Positions 9,365 through 18,198 of a stretch of 64,000 nt of DNA are shown here, piece by piece. The DNA comes from Acidobacteriota bacterium (GTDB taxonomy: Bacteria > Acidobacteriota > Blastocatellia > Pyrinomonadales > Pyrinomonadaceae). The stretch is taken from the NCBI GenBank assembly GCA_003222975.1, contig QHXN01000012.1:1-64000 (forward strand), in the 5' to 3' direction. Each line of letters begins with the position of its first letter. Within the stretch, counting starts at the first letter, position 1. The translations under genes and the position numbers were made by a program. The notes beneath the pieces were generated by a model. It worked only from the letters and a program-made list of their open reading frames with translations. It did not search any database and had not been told where the DNA came from.

Positions 9365-12300
9365 ATGAGAAGCAATAATTCCCTCGCGCCGCGCAAACGT
9401 TCGGGGCGCGGCAGCAGGCCCGACGGGATCATTCGGAGGGCGTGCGCGCTCGCCTTGCTCCTGGCGCTCGCCGCGCCCGCGCTGTTCTACGTCGTCCGCG
9501 ACACAGGCGCACAGGGGCGCAAGACGAAAGCTCAGGATGAGAGCGCGCAGGACGCGAAGGGTAAAGGCGCGCGGAAGGCGAAGGATAAAGACGCGCAGGA
9601 TGAGCAGGCCGACGACGCGCGGGACGCCGGGGACGAAGGCAAGGCGGAGACGCCCTTGCTGATAAGGCCCGCGCCCCTGATGCAGACCAGGCCCGCACCG
9701 GCTTCACAGAGTAAGTCGGTGCCGTCTGCGGGCAGCGCGCCCGCGCCTGCGACGCAGGGCAAGTCCATGCCGCCGGCGCAGACCAGGCCCGCGCCGACGT
9801 TAGAGACCGGCGTCTCTGCCGTCCACGTGTCGCCCGTCTCGGTGACTCAAGTTAGTTTCAAGCAGCTCGCCAAGCAGGCGGCGCTCGCGCCCCAGAGCAG
9901 CGGCCCGGCGCACCTGCTCGCGATTCACGCGCCGCTGACTACGCCTGAGCCTTCCGCGCGCGCCGCCAACTCCAAGCTCCCGAAAATGATGGAAGGCACG
10001 GCCCCGCCCGCGCAGAACGAGACGACCGGCGAGCCTCTGGCCCCTTCGCCCGCGCCTTCGCAGAGCTTCCTTGCGCAGGAAGATGGGCCGAAGGCCGGCA
10101 ACACGTCGGGCGGCGTCATCCCACCTGATACGACGGGCGCGGTCGGACTCGACAAGGTCTTCGTCAACACGAACCAGAACTACCGCGTCGAGAACAAGAC
10201 GACGGGCGCTCCGCTCTCGACCGTCAGCATTGACACCTTCTGGGCCTCTTCGGGCGGCAGCGGCTTCTTCGACCCGCGCAGCACCTTCGACCCCTACAAC
10301 CAGCGTTGGATTCTGGCCGCGGCCTCGAACGGGGGCACGTCCGACTCCTCCATCGAGGTCGCCGTCTCGCAGACTTCCGACCCGCAAGGGATTTACAACA
10401 TCTATCGCTTCGTCATCGGCTGCGCGATCAATACGACCGGCTGCGTCGCAACCGGCAACTCCTTCGGCGAGACGAGCGGCGAGTGGGCTGATTTCCCGAT
10501 GCTTGGCTTCAACAAGAACTGGGTCGCCGTCTCGATGAATCTGTTCGGCGTCTCAAACAACAACTTCATCGAGGGGCGCGTGCTGGTGCTCGACTACCCG
10601 CAGGCGCGCACCGGCACGATTCCTCCCGGCCATTCAACGCTCTTCACCGGCTCAGCCATCGGCTTCTGCCTCCACCCCGCCGAGACCTACGATCCGGCCC
10701 AGAATACGCTCTTCCTCGCGCAGCACCTCGATAGCGCCACCGCGCAGTACGACCTCTCGGCCATCACGGGCACGCCCGGCTCGCCGTTGCTCACCATCGG
10801 CGCGACCAGGGTGCGGCCCGGCGGCGCGTGGCAACAGCCCGGCGGCGACATCCTGCCGCAGACGTGCGCGGGCACGCCGGGCGTTACCTGTCCGAACACG
10901 CTCAGGAAAATAGATGTGGGCGACAGCTTCATCCGCGGCAACGCCGTCTTCCGCAACAACCACATCTACTATACGCAGACCATCGGGCTGCCCGCGGGCG
11001 GCAGCCTGATGCACACCGCCGTGCAGTGGACGGAGTTGGACACCTCCGGCACGTTCGTTGACGGCGGTCGCGTCGAAGACCCGACGGCCATCGGCTCGAA
11101 CGGCGGCAAGTGGTACGCCTTCTCTTCCATCGCCGTCAACCGCAACGACGACTTTCTCGTCGGCTTCTCGCAGTTCGCCTCCGCGCAGTTCGCCTCCGCC
11201 GGTTACTCCTACCACGACCACACGGACGCGGCGGGTACGACGCGCGACCCCGCCGTCTTCAAGGCGGGCGAGGACTACTACGCGAAAGACTTCAGCAGCG
11301 GGCGCAACCGCTGGGGCGACTACAGCCACACGCTCGTTGACCCCGTTAACGACAACGACCTGTGGACGATTCAGGAGTACGCGCAGTTGCGCGTCGTGCA
11401 GGACGCGCCCGCGAACGGCTTCACGAGCAACTCGCGCTGGGGTACTTGGTGGGCGAAGGTCGCCGTGGGCGGCGCGGCGGGCGACCTCGTCATCAGCGAG
11501 TTCCGTCTGCGCGGCACGGGCGGCGCGAACGACGAGTACGTCGAAATCTACAACGCCAGCGGCCACCCCGTCACCGTCCAGACGAGCGACGGCTCGGCGG
11601 GCTACGGCCTGTTCGCGTCCGACGGCGCGCTGCGCTTCACGATCCCGAACGGCACGACCATCCCCGCGCGCGGCCACTACCTCGGCGTCGGCTCCGCCTA
11701 CACGCTCGGCTCATACCCCGCGGGCGTCGCCCCCGGCGCGACCAGCGCCTCCGGCGACAAAACATTCTCGAACGATATCGCGGACAACGCAGGGCTAGCC
11801 CTCTTCAACACGTCGAACCCGTCCAACATCGCGACGGCCACGCGCTTCGACGCCGTCGGCTCGACCGCGGAGTCGAACCCGCTCTTCAAGGAGGGCGGCG
11901 GATACCCGCCCATCTCCGTCGCGGACATTAACTACGCCTTCGTCCGCGACCCGTGCGGCAAGGGCGGCTCGATTGCCGCGGGGGGGCCGTGCACGACGGG
12001 CGGCTTCCCGAAGGACACGGGAGACAACGCGGTGGACTTCTTCTTCGTCGAGGCGGGCGGCCAGGACGGGGGCGGGGTTCAGCGCCTCGGCGCTCCGGGG
12101 CCGAAGAACTCCTCCTCGCCCGTCCAACGCAACGACACGGTGATACTTACGCTGCTCGACCCGTCGGCGGGTTCGGCGTCGCCGCCGAACCGCGTGCGCG
12201 ACTTCGACAACTCGGACGCGACGCACGCACCCTCCGGCCACCTCACCATCCGCCGCACGGTGACGAACAACACCGGCCAGCCGGTCACGCGCCTCCGTTT

Positions 12301-12640
12301 CCGCATCGTGGACTTCTCGACCTTCCCCGCGCCGACGGGCACGGCAGACCTGCGAGCGCTCACGTCCGGCTCTGTGCCCATGACGGTCATGATCATGGGG
12401 GCTAACCCGGCCTGCCCTGCCAACACCTGCACTGTGCAGCAGACGACGCTTGAGACGCCGCCCGCGCAGTCGGTCGGCGGCGCGTTCAACTCGACTCTCT
12501 CCGCGGGCGCCGTGACACCGACGACGACCGTCTCGACGGCACCGATCCCGCCGGGCGGCACGATCAACGTGCAATTCCTGCTCGGCATCCAGCAGACCGG
12601 CAATTTCCGCATCCTCGTCAACGTCGAGGTGCTGCCGTAA
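9365..12640 (+). CDS. Large secreted protein with lamin-tail (LTD) domain
   Basis: GDLVISEFRLRGTGGANDEYVEIYNASGHPVTVQTSDGSAGYGLFASDG is LTD-like; signal-like N-terminus and Pro/Ala-rich linker. Confidence 0.75.
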   Translation: MRSNNSLAPRKRSGRGSRPDGIIRRACALALLLALAAPALFYVVRDTGAQGRKTKAQDESAQDAKGKGARKAKDKDAQDEQADDARDAGDEGKAETPLLIRPAPLMQTRPAPASQSKSVPSAGSAPAPATQGKSMPPAQTRPAPTLETGVSAVHVSPVSVTQVSFKQLAKQAALAPQSSGPAHLLAIHAPLTTPEPSARAANSKLPKMMEGTAPPAQNETTGEPLAPSPAPSQSFLAQEDGPKAGNTSGGVIPPDTTGAVGLDKVFVNTNQNYRVENKTTGAPLSTVSIDTFWASSGGSGFFDPRSTFDPYNQRWILAAASNGGTSDSSIEVAVSQTSDPQGIYNIYRFVIGCAINTTGCVATGNSFGETSGEWADFPMLGFNKNWVAVSMNLFGVSNNNFIEGRVLVLDYPQARTGTIPPGHSTLFTGSAIGFCLHPAETYDPAQNTLFLAQHLDSATAQYDLSAITGTPGSPLLTIGATRVRPGGAWQQPGGDILPQTCAGTPGVTCPNTLRKIDVGDSFIRGNAVFRNNHIYYTQTIGLPAGGSLMHTAVQWTELDTSGTFVDGGRVEDPTAIGSNGGKWYAFSSIAVNRNDDFLVGFSQFASAQFASAGYSYHDHTDAAGTTRDPAVFKAGEDYYAKDFSSGRNRWGDYSHTLVDPVNDNDLWTIQEYAQLRVVQDAPANGFTSNSRWGTWWAKVAVGGAAGDLVISEFRLRGTGGANDEYVEIYNASGHPVTVQTSDGSAGYGLFASDGALRFTIPNGTTIPARGHYLGVGSAYTLGSYPAGVAPGATSASGDKTFSNDIADNAGLALFNTSNPSNIATATRFDAVGSTAESNPLFKEGGGYPPISVADINYAFVRDPCGKGGSIAAGGPCTTGGFPKDTGDNAVDFFFVEAGGQDGGGVQRLGAPGPKNSSSPVQRNDTVILTLLDPSAGSASPPNRVRDFDNSDATHAPSGHLTIRRTVTNNTGQPVTRLRFRIVDFSTFPAPTGTADLRALTSGSVPMTVMIMGANPACPANTCTVQQTTLETPPAQSVGGAFNSTLSAGAVTPTTTVSTAPIPPGGTINVQFLLGIQQTGNFRILVNVEVLP

Positions 12641-12641
12641 A

Positions 12642-12762
12642 GAAGTAAAAAGGCAGAAGGCGAAAGAAGGAGACGGCATGTGCGTCGTCTCTCATCGTCG
12701 GCGGTTGATGAGAGACGTGCTGTCTTTCCGTCTTCACTTTTGCCTTTTGCCTTTTGACTTTT
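12642..12762. repeat. Heptad-arm hairpin locus E
   Basis: Left GAAGTAAAAAGGCAGAAGGCGAAAGAAGGAGACGG (12642-12676), right CCGTCTTCACTTTTGCCTTTTGCCTTTTGACTTTT (12728-12762); unit AAAAGGC; internal perfect 11-nt hairpin 12686-12717. Confidence 0.85.
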
Positions 12763-12769
12763 CCTTCCT

Positions 12770-13687
12770 TCAACCTTCCGCGGCCAAAGTTTCCGCGGCC
12801 CCCTCGCCCGCGCGGCGCGACCTGCCGCGCACGACGACCAGCCCTATCCCAGACATGATGAGCGCGCCGCCCGCCAGCGTCCGCCACGACAGGCTCTCGC
12901 CGAGCACGAACATGCCGAGCACGACCGCCGCCAGCGGCGTCACCAGAGGGATCAGCATCGTCTTCGTCACGTCAATCTTCCTCACCAGCCAGTAGTAGAG
13001 CATGAAGGCCACGACCGACCCGACCAGCGTCAGGTACAAAACGGACGCGACGGCGAGCGCCGTCCAACGGAACTTGAAGGGGTTGCCCTCGAACCAGAGG
13101 CCGAAGCCGAGGAGTGGCACAAGCCCGCAGAGCATCTGCCCCGCCGCCAGCACCGCCGGGTCGAACGCGCCGCCGCGCGCCTTCACCAGAACGTTCGCAT
13201 AGGCCACGCACGCCGCGCCCGCCACAATCGCCGCGCTCCCCCACGCCGCCATCGCGCCGCCCGCCTGCATCTGGTTCGAGAAGATGAGGCCGACGCCGGC
13301 CACGCCCAGAAGCGCCCCGGCCATCCGCGCCGCCGTCAGGCGCTCGCCCGGCAGGTACGCGTGCGCGAACAGCATCCCGAACACGGGGATGGTCGCCTGC
13401 AACAGCGCCGCCAGCCCCGAAGAGACGTGCTGCTCGCCCCAGAACAGAAGGCCGTAGTTGAGCGTGAAGGCCAGCACGCCCGTCACCGCGATGAGCGCCC
13501 ACTCGCGCGCTGTGCGCGGCAGGGGCACGCGCCGCGCGGCGACGATGGCGAACAGTATGGCCGAGGCGAGGACGAAGCGGACGGCGGCGAAGCTCACGGG
13601 CGGGAGGTCTCTCAGCCCCAGCTTGATGAACAGCCACGTGGAACCCCAGATGCAGCAGAGTAGTAGAAAGACTATGCGCGCCTTCAT
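12770..13687 (-). CDS. DMT superfamily (EamA) transporter
   Basis: MKARIVFLLLCCIWGSTWLFIKLGLRDLPPVSFAAVRF; ~10 hydrophobic segments. Confidence 0.9.
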   Translation of the reverse strand: MKARIVFLLLCCIWGSTWLFIKLGLRDLPPVSFAAVRFVLASAILFAIVAARRVPLPRTAREWALIAVTGVLAFTLNYGLLFWGEQHVSSGLAALLQATIPVFGMLFAHAYLPGERLTAARMAGALLGVAGVGLIFSNQMQAGGAMAAWGSAAIVAGAACVAYANVLVKARGGAFDPAVLAAGQMLCGLVPLLGFGLWFEGNPFKFRWTALAVASVLYLTLVGSVVAFMLYYWLVRKIDVTKTMLIPLVTPLAAVVLGMFVLGESLSWRTLAGGALIMSGIGLVVVRGRSRRAGEGAAETLAAEG

Positions 13688-13734
13688 CCGAATTTCTATA
13701 CGTGAATCGAGGCGGAAAGGCAAAGGAGAATGAC

Positions 13735-13865
13735 GGAACCGCAGGCGTTAGCGAGCGGGAGAAGGAAAAGCGGAGGGATGAAGGGAAAGCAAAATGCTTT
13801 CCCTTCATCCCTCCGCCTTCATCCTTCATCCTTCCGGCGGCCCGCTCGCTAACGCCCGCGGTTCC
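13735..13865. repeat. Nested heptad-arm hairpin locus F
   Basis: Outer GGAACCGCAGGCGTTAGCGAGCGGG / CCCGCTCGCTAACGCCCGCGGTTCC (one mismatch in 25); inner perfect 21-nt CGGAGGGATGAAGGGAAAGCA / TGCTTTCCCTTCATCCCTCCG; CCTTCAT units. Confidence 0.92.
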
Positions 13866-13896
13866 TTTAACACTTCGTCGCTGCTGACGCCGCGGC

Positions 13897-14271
13897 TCAA
13901 GCGGCCTGTTCTTCGGAGTAGAGGTTAACCACGTCGGCGGCGCGTGGCGCGTGCGAGCTTAAGCCGTAGCGCTTGATCTTCGCGTTGAGCGTCGTCACCT
14001 TGAGGTTGAGCATGCGCGCCGCGCGGCGCTGGTGGCCGCCCGTGTGCATCAAGGCCCAGCGGATGAGGTCGGTCTCGAAGCGGCGCACCTCCCCCGCGAA
14101 GTCAACGCCCGACTTGCCGTCGAGCGCGCCGTCACCCTGGAGAGACTCGACCTCCTGCAAGAGTGCGAGCGCCAGCTCCTTCAGCGTCTTGATCTTGATG
14201 GACGCGGCCCGGTCGGGCGCGACCCCCGCCTCCTCCGACTCGAATGCGTAACCGCTTCTTTGTTCCAACAT
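13897..14271 (-). CDS. Small Fis-type HTH protein
   Basis: FETDLIRWALMHTGGHQRRAARMLNLKVTTLNAKIKRYGL resembles Fis/NtrC C-terminal HTH. Confidence 0.8.
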   Translation of the reverse strand: MLEQRSGYAFESEEAGVAPDRAASIKIKTLKELALALLQEVESLQGDGALDGKSGVDFAGEVRRFETDLIRWALMHTGGHQRRAARMLNLKVTTLNAKIKRYGLSSHAPRAADVVNLYSEEQAA

Positions 14272-14532
14272 GTTCCTGAAACTCCTTATCGAGTGATGCC
14301 CCGCGGGCGCGAGGCGTCGGCCCCCGCTTCTTTCGCCGGTAGAACAGCGCTGGGCCGGTCTTTTTTCCGACTCCCGCCCGGAGCGCGACCGCGGGCGACT
14401 GCGGGCGACTGGTGCCGCGTGGATTTTAAGGAGGGTGCGGCGGGGGCAGAAGGCTTTTGTGATGAAGTGGACGGGTCGTGTGATGAAACGGACTCGCCCG
14501 CCGGGCCGGGCCGCGGCGCTTTTACGACTCGT

Positions 14533-15330
14533 TTACAAGCTGTTGCCGAGCGCGGCCTGCAACTTCTCGCGGTAGCTGCGCGAGAGCGTGAGCCGCGTGC
14601 CGTCCTGGAGGATGACGTGGTACTCGCCGTGCGACCAGGGCTGAAGCTCCTTGACGCAGTCGAGGCGGACGATGGCCGAGCGGTGGATGCGGACGAACCC
14701 TTTCGGGTCGAGCTGCGACTCGAGGCCGCTGATGGTCTCGCGCAAAAGGTAAGCCCTCTTGCCCGCGTGGATGTTGACGTAGTTGCCCTCGGCCTCGATC
14801 CAGTCAATCTCGTCCGTGTTGAGGAAGAAGACGCGGCCCCCGTTCTTGACGACGAGGCGCTCGCTGTAGCGCGGCTGCTCGCTGATCTGTTCGAGCAGAC
14901 GGAGTATGCGCGCGTCGAGTTGCGAGCCGTCGTCGCGCCTGATCTGCCGCTTGGCGCGCTCGATGGCGGCCTGGAAGCGCTCGCGGTCGAAGGGCTTCAA
15001 GAGGTAGTCGAGCGCGTGCACCTCGAAGGCGCGCACGGCGTAGTGGTCGTAAGCCGTGATGAAGATGACGGGCGGGAGCCATTCTTCCTTCAACGCTTCG
15101 AGCACGGCGAAGCCGCCGACCTCCGGCATCTGCACGTCGAGCAGGAGGAGGTCGGGGCGGATGGTCTGGATGGACTCGATGGCCTCCGCGCCGTTCGAGC
15201 ACTCGCCGACGACGCGGATTTCGGGGTCGGCGGCGGCCATCACGCGAATCTTCTCGCGCGCCAGCGGCTCGTCGTCAACGACCAGCACGCGTATGGGCGC
15301 TTGAGCGGCGGCGTCCGTCTGTATCGTCAC
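14533..15330 (-). CDS. LytTR-family response regulator
   Basis: IRVLVVDDEPLAREKIR...LLLLDVQMPEVGG; C-terminal LytTR domain IDWIEAEGNYVNIH...FVRIHRSAIV. Confidence 0.92.
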   Translation of the reverse strand: MTIQTDAAAQAPIRVLVVDDEPLAREKIRVMAAADPEIRVVGECSNGAEAIESIQTIRPDLLLLDVQMPEVGGFAVLEALKEEWLPPVIFITAYDHYAVRAFEVHALDYLLKPFDRERFQAAIERAKRQIRRDDGSQLDARILRLLEQISEQPRYSERLVVKNGGRVFFLNTDEIDWIEAEGNYVNIHAGKRAYLLRETISGLESQLDPKGFVRIHRSAIVRLDCVKELQPWSHGEYHVILQDGTRLTLSRSYREKLQAALGNSL

Positions 15331-15490
15331 GGCTCCCTCTCGACTGGCGAGCAGCGGGGCACACTTCCCTCCCGCGAACCTTTGCTTAAAATGAAAACAC
15401 CGCACCGAAAGAGTTTGTGTCAAAAAACGCCTTCGGGTTTCAGAAAAATTTTGCTTTGCGTTGACGGCGGACTGCGGCGGGTTCGGAACT

Positions 15491-16651
15491 TCAGGAGGCC
15501 GCGTCTTTCGCAGCCGGGATTTCGAGCGTCACGACCAGCCCGCCGCCCGGAGCATCTGACAGCTCGAAGCGGTGCGCCGCGCCGTAAAGCTGCGCGAGCC
15601 GCGCCCGCGTGTTCGTTAGCCCCAGGCCCTCCCTGAATTTGCCGTTCGACTTTGTAATGGCCGAAAGCCCCGGCCCGTTGTCCTTCACCTCTATACGCAG
15701 CGAGCCGTTCTCCCGTTTCGCGGAAATCTCGACGTGGCCGGGCGAGGAGCGCTGCGCGACGCCGTGGCGCAGGGCGTTCTCGACGATGGGCTGAAGGATG
15801 AGGTTGGGGACGGGCGTGTCGAGCGCGCGCGGCTCGATGTCGAGGCGCGTGGTGAGCCGATCCTGGAAGCGGACGCGCTCGATGTCGAGGTAGCAGCGGA
15901 GGAACTCAAGCTCCTTTCGCAAGGAGACCTCCTGCGCGCCAGAGTTTTCGAGCGTGAGGCGGAGAAAGTCGCCTAATCTAGCGATCATGCGGTCTGCCGT
16001 TTCGGGGTCGCGGTGGACGAGCGCGGAGATGGAGTGGAGCGTGTTGAAGAGGAAGTGCGGCTGCAACTGCATCTTCAGGGCTTGCAGTTGCGCCTGCGTG
16101 AGCTGCGTTTCGAGCTGCGAGGCGCGCAGCTCTCCTTCGCGCAGTCGCCGGTAGTAGCGCAGCACCTGGTTGAACAGGAGTATCAGGCCGTAGATGCCAT
16201 AGTTCTCCGAGGAGTTGTAGATGATCCACTGGAGCGTCATCATCGGGTGGTAAGGCCGGTCAGGGCTGTTGACGAAGAGGAAGTGGTAGCTGATCTGGAA
16301 CGCGCCGGAGATGGCGACGACGAAGAGCGTGGCGAACAGGAGGTGGAGCGAGAGGTTGCGACGCCACAGGCGGCCCTCCACGGGGAAGCGATCCGAAAGC
16401 CAGATCACGATGATCGTGCCGACGGCCCAGAGGTACGGATAGAGGAACTGCGTCGAGGCCGCGTCGCGCCAGGTGATCGGCCTCTCGCTCAGGCGGTAGG
16501 TGTAGTAGAACTGGCCCGTGAAGAAGAAGGCCAGCACAGTCCAGACGCCGAAGGCGACGGCCCAGCGCGCCCAGCGCCGCCGCCAGAAGCGCACGCCGAC
16601 CTCCGCCTTCGCGGGAAAGATGCTGCCTTCAAAACTCTTCGCCTCGGTCAT
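15491..16651 (-). CDS. LytS-like sensor histidine kinase
   Basis: LQALKMQLQPHFLFNTLHSISALVHRDPE; N box LILQPIVENALRHG; multiple TMs. Confidence 0.92.
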   Translation of the reverse strand: MTEAKSFEGSIFPAKAEVGVRFWRRRWARWAVAFGVWTVLAFFFTGQFYYTYRLSERPITWRDAASTQFLYPYLWAVGTIIVIWLSDRFPVEGRLWRRNLSLHLLFATLFVVAISGAFQISYHFLFVNSPDRPYHPMMTLQWIIYNSSENYGIYGLILLFNQVLRYYRRLREGELRASQLETQLTQAQLQALKMQLQPHFLFNTLHSISALVHRDPETADRMIARLGDFLRLTLENSGAQEVSLRKELEFLRCYLDIERVRFQDRLTTRLDIEPRALDTPVPNLILQPIVENALRHGVAQRSSPGHVEISAKRENGSLRIEVKDNGPGLSAITKSNGKFREGLGLTNTRARLAQLYGAAHRFELSDAPGGGLVVTLEIPAAKDAAS

Positions 16652-17181
16652 TTTCGCGTGACGTTCTTCGCCGCCCTCCTCCGACACAGACGCCCGCGGG
16701 GCGGCCTCGCGTGGCGTCCGAAGCTGGCGCGGTGAATGTCTGTTTAGAGACTCTCGCCGGGTGCGGGCGTCCGGCGCAGCAGCGCGAGAATATAAGCGCG
16801 GGCCGCGCGCTCTGTGAAGCGGAGTGTGACGAAGCGGACTGCCGCCGTGACGGACGGGCGCGGCGAGACAACAGGGCATGGTAAGAACGGCGGCGTCAGC
16901 GGCGTCCACAGCACGGCGCTCGGCCCGGCCCGACCGCGTCGCTCGTCGCGCCCACGGTCGGGCCGGATGCTCACTTCAATTAGAGTGCCCACCCGCGGCT
17001 GAGACGCCTCCACGCCTTCCGCGTGACGATGACGAACTGAGCTACGAGCGGGCACGAATGAGATGTTTGAGAGGGTAAGGGTGATTAGCCCGCGGCGGAT
17101 TGCGATTCGATTACATTACGCTTGCGTAAAGGGACGCGTCGAGAACGCACGAGCCACGGGTGAGCGCTGATGACCTGAAAG

Positions 17182-17279
17182 GCAGTGGCCTGATCGCGCG
17201 CCGAAAGATGAAGGATGAGAGATGAAGGAAAGGCTGATTTCACTTCATCCCTCATCCTTCCGCGCGGTCGGGCCACTGC
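17182..17279. repeat. Heptad-arm hairpin locus G
   Basis: GCAGTGGCCTGATCGCGCG...GAAGGATGAGAGATGAAG vs CTTCATCCCTCATCCTTCCGCGCGGTCGGGCCACTGC; ~37 paired nt with a bulge. Confidence 0.85.
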
Positions 17280-17299
17280 TTCACGACGTTAAGCTTCTT

Positions 17300-17455
17300 C
17301 TACTTGCAGTCCGAGTGGTGACAGGTGCAGCCGATTTCCATCATGTGAACCTTGGCCGCGTCCTCGCACTCCTCGCTGCAATACTTGCTGTCCTTCGCCG
17401 CGGGGCAACTACACGTCGCGCGCGCGCACTTGTTCTGCGTCTTCTCGTCCGCCAT
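17300..17455 (-). CDS. Bacterial metallothionein-like protein (51 aa; not in ORF track)
   Basis: MADEKTQNKCARATCSCPAAKDSKYCSEECEDAAKVHMMEIGCTCHHSDCK*; 9 Cys plus His; upstream AGGGAGGTGGGTTGAGATG gives a good SD. Confidence 0.85.
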   Translation of the reverse strand: MADEKTQNKCARATCSCPAAKDSKYCSEECEDAAKVHMMEIGCTCHHSDCK

Positions 17456-17637
17456 CTCAACCCACCTCCCTTTTCGACTCGTTGCGGTCGGGTTTTTTCG
17501 TTAGACAAGTTTCGACCCGCGAAGCCGCCGAGGTCAAGTCGCAGCGGGCACGCCGGGAAGCCGGCGACGCGATGAGTCGCCGGCGCAGGAGACTTAGAGG
17601 GCCGGGACCTGGCCGCCCATTCCGGCGCGCGTGCGCG

Positions 17638-18087
17638 CTACTTCTTCACGGACGCGTGCACGTGCAGGTCGTTCTCGAAAAAGACCCAGTCGAACCCGGC
17701 TTCGACGGCGAGACCGGCGAGGCGACCGAGCTTGTGGTGGTCAACGTCGGAGGTCGTGATGTCAACGGCGCGGCCTTCCAGGTGTCGGCTCGTGGGGGCG
17801 TGGATGGTGCTGTCGTCCCAGGCCTCCGTGATGCGCAGCTTGAGGCCCGGAAATTCCCGTTTGACCCGCGCGGCGAGATCGTCAACCCGCGCGCTGAGCC
17901 TGGAGGTCATCATGCGGTCGTCGCCCGTGTGCTCCTCGTCTTTGAAGACGATGTCGGGGTTCTCGTTCTTGACGAGCTTCGCGAACTCCGGCGTGCCGCG
18001 CTTGATCGCCGCCTGGAACGGGCCGACCGCGGCGGCCTCCGACTCGTCCGGGAACTTCTGCCTGGGGGTGAAAACTTTCGGAGCCAT
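17638..18087 (-). CDS. Hedgehog N-terminal-domain-like protein (M15-peptidase-like fold expected)
   Basis: [21 protein letters not shown]...[15 protein letters not shown]...[49 protein letters not shown] matches the animal Hh N domain core ([19 protein letters not shown]...LRVTEGWDEDG...[16 protein letters not shown]...[26 protein letters not shown]); SD AAGGAGG. Confidence 0.93.
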   Translation of the reverse strand: [149 protein letters not shown]

Positions 18088-18198
18088 ACATTCCTCCTTC
18101 GTTGCGTAGGACGTGAGGCTGACACGGAATCGGTCAGCGGGGGTGCAAGGCGTCTCGGACGCCTCGCAGAATACTTACGAAGACGGGGCGCGTTCTGC

